Part shown: one piece after another, positions 30,538 through 39,690 of the stretch
How the letters are laid out: every line of letters starts with the position of its first letter
Position numbering within the stretch: the stretch's first letter is position 1
Assembly (NCBI RefSeq): GCF_048564905.1
Contig: NC_132992.1
Coordinates: 95,431,001 to 95,495,000 of the forward strand
From: Vicugna pacos
Lineage: Eukaryota; Chordata; Mammalia; Artiodactyla; Camelidae
DNA: 64,000 nucleotides
Reading direction: 5' to 3'
Position numbers and translations under genes: made by a program
The notes under the pieces: generated by a model
Seen by the model: only the letters and a program-made list of their open reading frames with translations
Databases searched by the model: none
What the model was told of the DNA's origin: nothing

Positions 30538-33500
30538 CTGCAGGGACGGCGGGTGTGAGCACAGCCGGGGCCCCCATGCCAGCTTCCCCCAAGGACCTGG
30601 CCTCCCAGCCCTGGGACTGCCGGCCGCAAGTGTGCTCAGGTGGGGTGGCGCGAGGACTACATGGGCACAGCCGCGGACAGCGAGGTCCCGACCAGGACAT
30701 AGAGGGACAGTGAGAGAATAGAATGGACTGGAGAGACAGAGGAGGACAGACAGTGGACAGAGAGGACAAGAGGGGAGAGTGAGGAGACAGTGACGGGACT
30801 GTGAGGGGACAGGAAGGGGACAGGGAGGGACATGGAGGGACAGGGAGTGGACAGGGTAGGGGGACTGTGCGGGCACCGTGTGGGGACAGCAGGCACCGCT
30901 GGCCTGGCCCGCCCACCTTGAAGAGGGTCACTGTGGCGCTGTAGCACACGCTGAGCAGGAAGAGGGTGATGAATATGGAGATGGTGGTCCACAGCCCGTC
31001 CAGCTCCCCGCTCTGGGCCTCGGCACAGCTCTCCTCCTCCAGGAGTGGCTCTGGACAGGGAGGGGGTGTTCAGCTCTGTGGCTGCCCGTCACGTGCCAGG
31101 GCAGGGTCAGTGGCGCCTGGGGTGGGTCCCTCTGTGACAGGGCGGGTGGGGCACTAGGATCCCCCTGGGGGGCTGGATCAATGGTTCCCTTAGGTCAGTC
31201 CCTGGGCAGCGACCTCGTGTCCCCCATTCCTCCAGCTTGGGCCTCAGTCTTGGCCGGACTCCTTGGGCCCAGATCTCGGCCTGGTCAGTGGGGGCCCCTA
31301 TCCTCTCCTCTGCTGTGCCTTTCATGGGGTCCTCTGCGGGGAGGGTGCCCTGACCCCTGCCTTCCCTCCCACTGGAGGCCAGGCCTAGAAGGCAGGGTCT
31401 GCAGAGCAGGGCTGTGGTGGGTCCTACTGCAGGGAAGGGCGGAGGCAACCTTGGGGTGTCCTTGTGTGCCCAAGGGGGTGGGGTCGGCGTGCTAGGGACC
31501 AGTGGGGTGTTGGGTCTCTGTGTGTTGAGGAGGGGGTGCAGGTGTTCTGGGGAGAGGAGGGGTGGGGGTCTGAGCTGACCAGTGTGGTCAGAGTGTGGTC
31601 TGTGCTGCTGGGGCTTTGAGGAGTGGGGACCAAGCTGTTGTCCACAGAGGGTTCATGAGACCCGGCTGCAGGCTCCGGTCTGGCCCCGGGCGGGTACCCC
31701 GTTGAGGACCCAGTGAGCAAGGCTGGCCTGTGTGCACTTTTGTGGTTCAGCGCTTTGTGCAGTTGCACAGGAAATGAGTGTGCGTGAGTATGCAGGAGGA
31801 CGAGGGGTGTGCAGGCTGTTGTGCTCCATGAGAAGGCTTGTTTCCTATGGGTCTAGGTGAATGTCCCCTCGAGTGTACCGTTCTGGCCCGAGAACCTTGC
31901 CTGCGGGAATGTGGGGCCTGATCCCCGTGCGTCCTGCGAGCAGGAGGCCTGTGCCCCCATTGCTGGCCTGGCGTGGATCCCATGTTGACAGGGTGTCAGC
32001 ACGTGGGCCTTTGAGGCCCCGGGGTCGGGAACTGCGGGGATAAGGACCTGCCACTGTCCCACAGTTGGGCTTGGACAGAGGTGGGAAGAACTATGTATTC
32101 ATTTCCGTGAGGGTCCCTGGGAGGCTCTACCAGTGTCCTCTGCACACTCCAGCCTGAGCAGGTGCTGGCTCGACACTGGACCCTAGGGAGCTGCTGCCTC
32201 TGGCAGACCCCATCCCTTGCCTCTGGTCATCCCCAGTCCCCTGATGGCACCAAGGTTGTCCTCAGAGCCTGGGCTGCCCCCGCCTCCCGCAGGCCCGGCG
32301 GGCGCCGGAGCTCTGCTCGGAAAGAACCGTGACAGTGCTGCAGGGCCCCAGGGAGGCCCTGGGTGTTTTATTTCATGCTGGCCTGGGAGGTATGTACACA
32401 GGGGTGGGGCTCAGGCGTCCACTCGGGACCCTGGGAGCCTCGGGGAGGGGGGTTCGCTGGGGTGCCGGGGTGAGGCTCATTTACCCGGAGACTGGGAGAT
32501 GGATTTCTGGGTGGAGTGATTGTGTAGAGCCTCGTGCATCACCACACAGGTGAAGACTTCTCCCTGCTGCCACGTGTTCTTTCCCACGGAGAGTTTGCTG
32601 TAGAGGAAGTAGGTCCCGTCGTTGTCCAGCTGTGGCGGCGTGTTGGCGTAGGTGCCCTCTGACTCCGGCTGCCCATTCCTCTGCCACTCAACGTTGATGT
32701 CAGCTGGGAAGAAGCCTTTGACCAGGCAGGTTACGCTCACGGTGTCCTTGGCCAGCTCTTCCCGGTGTGGGGCCAGGGTGTACACCTGCGGCTCCCGGGT
32801 CTGCCCTGTGGGGACAGGTGTGTCTGTGAGCACGATGGTCGCTCCAAGCAGCCCCACAGGACCCTCCCGCGCCCGTTGTCCGTCCCACCTTTGGCCTTGG
32901 AGATGGTCCTCTCGATGGGGGCTGGGAGAGCTTTGTTGTTGACCTTGCACTTGAATTCCTTCCCCGTCAGCCAGTCCTGGTGCTGGATGGGCAGGACGCT
33001 GACCACGCGGTACGTGCTGTTGAACTGTTCCTCCTTTGGCTTTGTCTCAGCCGTGTGTACCTCTGTGTCATCCACGGACCAGCTGAACTCGATCTCAGGG
33101 TCTTCCTTACCCACGTCCACCACAACGCACGTGACCTCAGGTTTTCGGGTGATGGAGAGGACGTCCTTGGCTTTCGGGGGGAAGATGAAGACCGTGGGCC
33201 CTCCAAGGAGCTCAGGGCCTGGTGAGGGAAACAAGAAGTGGTTCAGCACCTGGACGGGCCTCCTGTAGGGCACATGTTTCTCTCATCAGGCGGTGCCTGG
33301 TGTCTGGTCACTTCCTTGCAATGGAGGGTGTAGCCTGGCTCCCTTACCTGGGCATTTGGGACACTTGGAGCTGGGGTCTTCGCTGTGGTGCGCTGCAGAG
33401 AGAGCAGATGGGGGTTACTGTGGGTGGAAATGGCCCTGGGTGGAGTTTAGGTCAGGGACAGGTTGTGGAAGGTGCGGATCGGCACCAGTTATGTGGGTTA

Positions 33501-34001
33501 GAGTTGTCCAGCCTGTGCCCACCTTGAACCTGGTGGAAAATCCAGAGGACCCCTAACATAGCCTGGGAGGCCTCCAGGCGAGGAGACCGCTCCTCGTCTG
33601 ACACCCTGGGCAGAGGTCACCATCCTGGCATGTGGTTCGAGCTGGGAGGTGGGCTGACCTCGGTCCTGTCTGGGAGTGGATGACCTCCCTGTGGCCTGTC
33701 CACTTATCCACACGCTTGTCCACCTTGGTGCTGCTGGCCGGGTGGGTTACGTTGCAGATGAAGGTCTTGCCGGCCGAGCTGCTGGCGGGCAGTGTCACCA
33801 AGCTGCTGAGGGAGTAGAGCCCCGAGGACATGAGAACAGATGGGAAGGTGTGAACGCCGCTGGACACGGCGCCTGAGTTCCAGGTCACCATCACCGGCTC
33901 AGGGATGTAGCCCCAGACCAGGCAGCCGAAGGCCACTGTGGAGCCAGGCGTGTCCCTGCATCTAGCAGTCAGAGGATAGACTGATGGGGACTTGGTGGAG
34001 G
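30454..34001 (-). CDS. IGHG2C: IGHG2C: gamma constant gene for heavy-chain-only IgG
   Basis: This gene encodes the constant region of camelid IgG2c. Exons on the minus strand are CH1 (33708-34001), hinge (33348-33392), CH2 (32889-33218), CH3 (32477-32805), M1 (30917-31050) and M2 (30454-30537). The hinge reads [15 protein letters not shown], the known llama/alpaca IgG2c hinge. CH1 is open and IgG-like, but the donor after its last base reads ATAAGT instead of GTAAGT (33707-33706). In camelids this change makes the spliceosome skip CH1, so the variable exon joins the hinge directly and no light chain can pair. CH2 keeps the FNST glycosylation site and CH3 ends SPGK. It lies between IGHE and a conventional gamma gene. 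Confidence 0.96.
30680..30860. repeat. GGGACAG-type minisatellite in gamma M1-M2 intron (proximal)
   Basis: Degenerate GGACAGNGAG and AGGGACAGG units. A small cluster of differences between the two duplicate blocks lies at its edge (about 30,853-30,870 versus 49,678-49,695). Confidence 0.75.
30917..31050 (-). CDS. IGHG2C: IGHG2C membrane exon M1
   Basis: 134 bp. Acidic linker [19 protein letters not shown], then helix [20 protein letters not shown], ending TLFK before gtgggc. Acceptor ccctgtccag. Identical in the distal gamma gene. Confidence 0.94.
31060..32366. other. Intron between gamma CH3 and M1 (IgG2c)
   Basis: Spliced out only in membrane-form transcripts. No further gene or named repeat was recognised. 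Confidence 0.6.
32367..32372 (-). terminator. Poly(A) signal for secreted IgG2c
   Basis: AATAAA on the minus strand, about 105 bases after the CH3 stop. The equivalent for IgG1b is at 51,192-51,197. Confidence 0.85.
32477..32805 (-). CDS. IGHG2C: IGHG2C CH3 exon
   Basis: Starts (G)GG-CAG-ACC after cccacag and ends at TGA (32477-32479). Includes [19 protein letters not shown] and [18 protein letters not shown]. The end G|gtaaatga supplies the membrane donor. Ser replaces the usual aromatic residue in HNHSTQ (EU 436). Confidence 0.95.
32889..33218 (-). CDS. IGHG2C: IGHG2C CH2 exon
   Basis: 330 bp, starts (G)GC-CCT-GAG giving [15 protein letters not shown], with [14 protein letters not shown], the glycosylation site in EEQFNSTYR, and IERTISKAK at the end. 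It keeps the ELLGGP lower-hinge motif linked to Fc-gamma-receptor binding, where IgG1b has ELPGGP. Confidence 0.95.
33348..33392 (-). CDS. IGHG2C: IGHG2C hinge exon
   Basis: 45 bp between ctctgcag and G|gtaagg, encoding [15 protein letters not shown]. Two Cys give inter-heavy-chain bonds. It matches the hinge known for South American camelid IgG2c, a heavy-chain-only isotype. Confidence 0.95.
33708..34001 (-). CDS. IGHG2C: IGHG2C CH1 exon (open, but splice donor lost; skipped)
   Basis: 294 bp, starts (G)CC-TCC-ACC after ttcttgcag, giving [11 protein letters not shown], and keeps the light-chain Cys (TARCRDT) and both fold Cys ([16 protein letters not shown]). It ends AAG-CGT-GTG-G, but the following bases are ATAAGTGG. 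About 90 of 98 residues equal the IgG1b CH1. It is not expected in mature mRNA. Confidence 0.93.
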
Positions 34002-34299
34002 CTGCAAGAAATTAGGCCGTGTGACCACCAGGGCTTCACCCCTGGGAGGGTCCGGGCAGGGTGTCACGAGTCCAGGTCTGGGCACCCCTGAGCCCAGCGC
34101 CCATGTGCTTCCAGAATGTCTGCAAACCAGCTGGCCGGCAGGGCCCTCACCACCTGGGGCCTCGTGCCTCTGCAGCTGTGGGTCAGAGCTGGGTGATCAC
34201 CTGGGTGACAGCCCCCCAAGTCCCTAACCTCCTGCAAGTGCCTGGCCTGACTGAGCCCTGTGTCTGAGTCCTCACCAGTGCTGCGTGCTACCTGGGCAG

Positions 34300-36200
34300 C
34301 ATCCGCTGGTCCCCTGAGCTCACCGTCCTGCTGCCCCAGCCCGGCCCTGTCCTGGATGAGCGGGCCTCTCCTTGGCGTGGTGGGCCTCCATCACCCAGAA
34401 GCCTGCTCGTGGCCCTTGCCTGGCCTGCTCTTTGCCCTCCGGGCCCGTGTCTTGTGGGTCAGCTCTGCAGGCACAGCACCTGGGCCATGGGCACTGGCCC
34501 CCTTGGACCCTGTCCCTGCAGGCCTCCTCCTTGGCCCCTCCCCTTTCATCCCTGTGGCCTCAGCCCGGCTGCGAGTCTGTGCCTTGGGGAGCTCCGGTCC
34601 CTCTTCTGGACCTCCAGCTACAGCCCCTCGGCTCACTTCCCCCTCCTACCGGGGCCTCTGACCCCACCCCAGCTTGTGGCTCTCAGGTCCCTGCTTTCCT
34701 TCTGCCCTTGTCCATTCTCAGTCCAGGTCATCCCTCAGCACAGTTCGGAGCCCCACACTGCCCCCACCTTCCCCTCCTGTTCGGTGTCAGCAGCCCAGGC
34801 CCATCTCTGGCCGGGTCTGTCTCCTCTCACCGTGACCCATCTGCTCTGTTCTGGCTGGCAGCCCAGCTCAGGCCCTGAACGAGCCCCGCGTTTTCCTTCC
34901 CTCTGCTGGGCCCAGGGTCTGTTCACTCCACCAGGCTATGGCACGTCCACCCCTCCTTTCTCATCCCGCCACGGGCCCTTAAGCCCAAGGACTGGGGCCC
35001 ATCGGGTCCCCTCAGGGGTGACCCCTCTCCTTCATTCCCACAGAACTCCCTTGCCAGGGACCTCTCTCCACCTCAGCACGCCATCTGGCCAGCCCCTCAG
35101 GGGCTCAAGGGTCCTGCTGTCCCAGGAGCCCTCAGCTGGGCCTGCTCACCTACTCAGACCTTAGCTCAAACTCTCTGCCATGTCCCCGGGCTCCTGCGGC
35201 AGCCTCGCGCACTCCTGGTGCAGCCCCCTGCTACCCCCACATGGTCTACCTGCTTTCTCTGAGCCCATGTGTCAGTCCCCTGCCCTAATGGTGCAGCCTC
35301 CTGCTCACCCCTACAAGGTCTACCTGCTTTCTCTGCCCACCTGCGGCAGCACCCACAACTCCTGGTGCAGCCCCCTGCTCACCCCCACAAGGTCTACCTG
35401 CTTTCTCTGCCCACCTGCAGATGCCCCCTTCCCTCCTGGTGCAGCCCCCTGCTCACCCCCACAAGGTCTACCTGCTTTCTCTGAGCCCCTGCGTCAGCCC
35501 CCCGCCCTCCTGGTGCAGCCCCCTGCTCACCCCCACAAGGTCTACCTGCTCTCTCTGCCCACCTGCGGCAGCCCCCTGCCGTCCTGGTGCAGGCCCCTGC
35601 TCACCTACACCCTCTCTGACCCCTGTCCCTGGAGCTACAGGCCTTGAACAGCCCCAGCCCCTCTGGCCAGCCCCAGAGCCCTCAGCCTAGTTCAGATCCA
35701 GTCCGGGAATTTCTTTCCCAGGCCTGGCTTTGCTCTTTGGATTTCCTGGGTCAGCTCCTTGCCCTCCCAGCCCCTTGTCCACCTGCATAAACTCTGCCTG
35801 CTTCCTGAAATGCTGTGTGAGCCCTGTGCCCCTTCAGCCCCTACCCACCTGCACAAGCCCTACCTGCTTCCTGGAGAGGCTGGAGCAGCCACCCTGCCCC
35901 CCAGCCCCTGCTCACCCGCACGTGCTCTACTTGCGTTCTCCATATTCCTGAGAAGCCCCCTGCCTTCCTGGGCTTCAGTCTCCTGCTCACCTGCGGCCTC
36001 CCTGAGCTTTGTCCCTGGGGTGCTGGCCCTTAGCAGCCCCTGCCTTGTGACCTGCCGCAGGTCACCCCCCTCGTTCCGCTCTGCTCCTGGGCCCTTCTCC
36101 CTGGAGCTGCTCGGTGCCCCTCCCTTTCTGGGCAGCTCTCCCCCAGCAGAGTCTCTGTCCCACCCTGGTCCCCTCCCAGCAGAGCTCCTGGCCCTTGGGT
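34300..36200 (-). repeat. S-gamma2c switch region
   Basis: C-rich on the plus strand. The core at about 35,170-35,615 has five tandem units of 74-75 bp, marked by tctacctgctttctctg at 35,244, 35,319, 35,393, 35,467 and 35,541. Flanks are degenerate. On the transcribed strand it is G-rich, suited to R-loops. It lies between the I-gamma donor and CH1. The core units lack AGCT, although flanks have it. It is much shorter than S-gamma1b. Confidence 0.8.
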
Positions 36201-36652
36201 ACCTTAAGCCTCTTCTTTGCTCCCTGAGCCCCCAGAAGTCTCCCTGTTCCTTAGTTCCCTCCAGGTGCTGGTCTGCGTCTCTGCGCCCCCTGCTCCCAGC
36301 CCTCAGCTCCTAGTCCTGACCCTCTGCGCCCTGGCTCCATCGCCCCTCCTGTAGCCAGTGGAGCTGGTGGGCAGCCCCTGTGCTGCGAGCTCCAAGCTCT
36401 CGGGAAGCCAGGCCAGCCCTGTGTCTCTGGCACAACTGACCCCGTGCAGCCCGGGCAGGCTTCTGCCCACTGACCGTGACCCGCTCCCTGAAGGCCTGGC
36501 GGCCTAGCTGAGCTCCACTGGCCTCTGATGCACCAGCTCCGCTGGTGTGGGCAAGCCCCTGCCAGGGCTCCCTCATCCTTGAGCTGGGTGGGCAGCACGA
36601 CCGCTGGGCAGCTTGCCTTCCTCCTGCTCGCTCAGGTGCTCCTGGACCCTCT

Positions 36653-36816
36653 GTGGGGTCCCATCCCTGAGGTGGGGTCTCCCCTTCATTGCCCTCCCCA
36701 CACTCCGTCTGTCCTTGTCCCTCCTGTAACCCCTGTGGGGTCCCATCCCTGAGGTGGGGTCTCCCCTTCATTGCCCCCCTGCACTCCGTCTGTGTCTGTC
36801 CCTCCTGGACCCCACT
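36653..36816. repeat. 82-bp tandem pair beside the I-gamma2c donor
   Basis: Two copies beginning gtggggtcccatccctgagg at 36,653 and 36,735. The homologous IgG1b region (about 56,968-57,040) has one copy. Confidence 0.8.
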
Positions 36817-36819
36817 CAC

Positions 36820-37050
36820 CGAAGGTGGAAGCTGTGGAGGTGGCTTCTTTGCAGCCTGGGTCTCCTGGGCACCCCTTCCCCTTCCCTGCTCTGTCCTAGG
36901 CACATGTGCTCCTCCAGGTTGGGCTCTTTGTCCGCAGCCCCACTTTCTAGGAAGTGGTAGCTGAACATCCTAGGAATTCAGTTGCGGACCCGGAGTGTGA
37001 ACCCCCTAACCACCACCCTGCGAACACTAAGAATGGGACTGAAACCGGTG
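36820..37050 (-). ncRNA. I-gamma2c germline-transcript exon (candidate)
   Basis: Runs from just downstream of the kappaB-containing element to a consensus donor CTTCG|gtgagt (exon end 36,820). The same donor context recurs in the IgG1b unit at 57,047, which supports a shared functional splice site. Start not resolved. Confidence 0.6.
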
Positions 37051-37054
37051 GCAC

Positions 37055-37130
37055 CGCCTGCTTCCGGAAGTTCCCGTTTCTCTGGGTGGGTGCTGTCTCA
37101 GATGACCTGGGGGAGTCCAGACGCAGCAGA
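37055..37130 (-). promoter_or_regulatory. I-gamma2c promoter element
   Basis: The minus strand carries a perfect kappaB-type GGGAACTTCC (complement of 37,066-37,075), overlapping a TTCCGGAAG palindrome. The surrounding block is conserved in the IgG1b unit (57,205-57,350), unlike the sequence further out. Position 5' of the I exon suggests the cytokine/CD40-responsive I-gamma promoter. Confidence 0.65.
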
Positions 37131-38399
37131 GGCGCCTCATTGGGTGTGTGTGGGTGGGGCGACTGGTGCCAGGACCCTAGGGAGACAGTGAGAGTCCTGG
37201 CGGTCACCTGTTCCCTGCCTCCCACAGGGATGCTGCCCACATGTCCCACTGCAGACCAGGGTACCAGGCCTTAACTTGAGCCCTCTGGTCCTCCTAGCCC
37301 TGGTGGGCACCTCTCCCTTCTCTGATGAGGGTGTGGTGGGCACTCTAATAGGACAGGCAAAAGCTGGGTTCTCGGAGCTGCTGCAGCCAGGGAGTCTGCG
37401 CCCATCCCCGGGCTCAGCAAGGCCTCCAGGCAGGGAGGGGCCGGGGGAGCTTGGTGCTTGTATCATGTGTGTGTGCTGCTGGGTGTTACAGCACACACGT
37501 GCAGGTCTGTGACAGACACACTTACTACAGGTATGCATAGTATATGATGTATATGTTAATGTGTTAAAATATTTTCTGTGTATGGAGAGCTTCTTTGTGG
37601 AAAAAGGGAGAGCTCAGGGGTGCCTGATGGGGGCTGTGAACCTGGAGAAACTGGACGAGGGGCGAGAAGGGGGCCCTGTGACGGTTGGGGGCACGTCCGG
37701 CTTCCACCTGTGGGTCCTAGGTCGGACGCAGGGACAAAATGATGGGCGTGGTCATCACTGGTCACCTCCTTGCTGGCGACAGGAGGGCTGTGCAGACTGT
37801 GCGGCTTTCTGAGCTGTTGCTGGTCACGGAACCAGTGGCAGCTGGTGCCTGCCGAGGCCCTGTGCCCCCAAACCTCCAGTCCTTCGGCACCTGCCTGCTC
37901 CTCCTCAGAAGATAAACTCCTGGCGGGTGTCTGCCTTGGCAGAATTGACAGCCCTGGGAAATGACCAGCCTCACCGCAGCTCAGGCCGACGTGGCTCAGC
38001 CCGTCTCCCCTTATCAGTCATGAGTCCCGCGGCCTTGCTGGCGCCAGCCCACGTCTCCATCTTACGGGAGTCATAGATCCACTATCCCCCCAAGTACCAA
38101 AGCCCCTCACCTCACTTACAGACAGTCAGAAATCTGTTCCCTAGTCCCTTTGTGTTCACAGCCCCTTCCTCTTAAAAGACCCTGCACGTTCACACTCGGT
38201 GCACACGCGGGCACCTGTCGTCTGTGTGGCCCACTGTAGCCGCATGACTATTAAACTTTCCTTTGTTCTTGAACTCCTCCTGGCCTTTGATAAATTTTTT
38301 AACCACCCGTGACGCTGGCCCTCCATGTGTCCTCCAACAATAGAGGTCAGACTTTGTGGAAGTCTGATGTGTAGGGAGCAGGCGGCTTCCTGTTCTGGT

Positions 38400-38545
38400 T
38401 CCTGTGGATGATTTCCAGTGCACCCTGGTCCCCCAGCACAGCTCTCCAGTGCACCCTGGTCCTCCCAGGACAGATCTGCTGTGCATCCTCCGTCACAGTT
38501 CTGCAGTGCATCCTTGTCCTCCCAGCACAGAAGTGCAGTATCCCC
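38400..38545. repeat. About 34-bp minisatellite upstream of I-gamma2c
   Basis: Around four units of tccagtgcaccctggtcctc type. It is homologous to, but much shorter than, the array at 58,855-59,440 in the IgG1b unit. Confidence 0.75.
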
Positions 38546-38759
38546 TGGTCCCCTCTGCCCACCTCCGACTGGCTTCTGCAGGCCATTGGGCGCATGTGCG
38601 GATCCTGGGATGGGCAGTGGGGGCCGTAAATTTGAAGTGACCACCAGGCGATGCATCCAGTCTGAGGCCAGCTCGGTAACACTGGACAGAGGCCTGTGCT
38701 CATCAGCATAGAACTTGGGGCCTGCCTTGGACGTGGTGGGGCTTAGGGGAGTTTGATTA

Positions 38760-39325
38760 AGAATAGAAACCTTTTAATGTCCATCAACAGATGACTGGAT
38801 AAAGAACATGTGGTATATTTATACAATGGAATACTAGTCAGCCATAAAAAAGACAACATAACGCCATTTGCAGCAACATGGATGCTCCCGGAGAATGTCA
38901 TTCTAAGTGAAGTAAGTCAGAAAGAGAAAAAAAAATACCATATGAGATTGCTCATATGTGGAATCTAAAAAAAAAGAAAGAAAGAAAAAAGAAAAGAAGA
39001 CAAATGAACATGAATACAAAACAGAAACAGACCCATAGACATAGAATACAAACTTGTGGTTGCCAGTGGGAGGAGGTGGGAAGGGACAGAGTGTGATTTC
39101 AAAATCTGTAGACACTGACAGGCATATGTAGACTAGATAAACAAGACTATACTGTGTAGCACAGGGAAATATATACAAGATCTTGTGGTAGCTCACAGCG
39201 AAAAAAAATGTGACAATGAATATATGTATGTTCATGTACAACTGGAAAACTGTGCTCTACCCTGGAACTTGGCACAACATTGTTAAATGACTATAGCTCA
39301 ATAAAAATGTTTTTTTTAAAAGAAC
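38760..39325 (+). mobile_element. L1 3' end fragment
   Basis: In order on the plus strand: catcaacagatgactggata, acaatggaatactagtcagc, gcagcaacatggatgctccc, gaagtaagtcagaaagag, a roughly 30-base A-rich run and a terminal aataaaaatg followed by a T/A-rich end. This is a typical 3'-truncated artiodactyl-type L1 insertion with clear sequence preservation, so moderately young. Confidence 0.8.
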
Positions 39326-39375
39326 AGAAACCTTTTCAAAGGCTGTCTTGTGCTAATAAAAATGAGTGCATTTGG

Positions 39376-39690
39376 CCATCCGACTCTGCCATTTCCACAT
39401 CCACGGATCCATCCATCTGTGAATTAAAAATATGTAACCCCCTTCGCAAAATCCCAGAATATTCCCTAAAGCAACTGGAACTGGCCACACACTGGCCACT
39501 ATTCACATCACACTGACGTTGCATTAGGGGTCATAAGCAGCCTAGGGAGGAGTAACGCCTACTGGAGGATGTGCCTGGAGTATGTACGTGCACACACTAC
39601 ACGGCTTGGCAGAAGGGGCTTGAGCATCAGGGGTTTCGGCGTCTGAGGGAGCCCTGGCTCAGTCTCCCGCAGGCGCAAGGCCCAGCTGTC
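39376..39690 (+). mobile_element. MER2/Tigger-like DNA transposon fragment
   Basis: The order ccacatccacggatcca, aaaatcccagaatattcc, tgacgttgcattagg, ggaggatgtgcctgg, ggggcttgagcatcagg matches the non-autonomous Tigger (MER2) pattern, remembered as ...ggaggatgtgcgtagg...gacttgagcatcc.... Diverged; terminal repeats are not clear. Confidence 0.5.

Larger units (their letters stand above)
24753..32513. repeat. Segmental duplication block A, proximal copy
   Basis: This 7.76-kb stretch is repeated at 43,580-51,338 with an offset of 18,827, then 18,825 after the TG tract. I noticed only a handful of differences: single bases near 24,788 and 25,109, the TG count, and a few bases near 30,853-30,870. 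It spans the L1-rich spacer, the gamma membrane exons, the secreted poly(A) site and the last 37 bases of CH3. Confidence 0.95.

Noticed and set aside
33553-33936. IgG2c CH1 read as continuing past its end ([11 protein letters not shown]...)
   Set aside because: The frame runs on only because the donor is unspliced; by homology the exon ends at 33,708.
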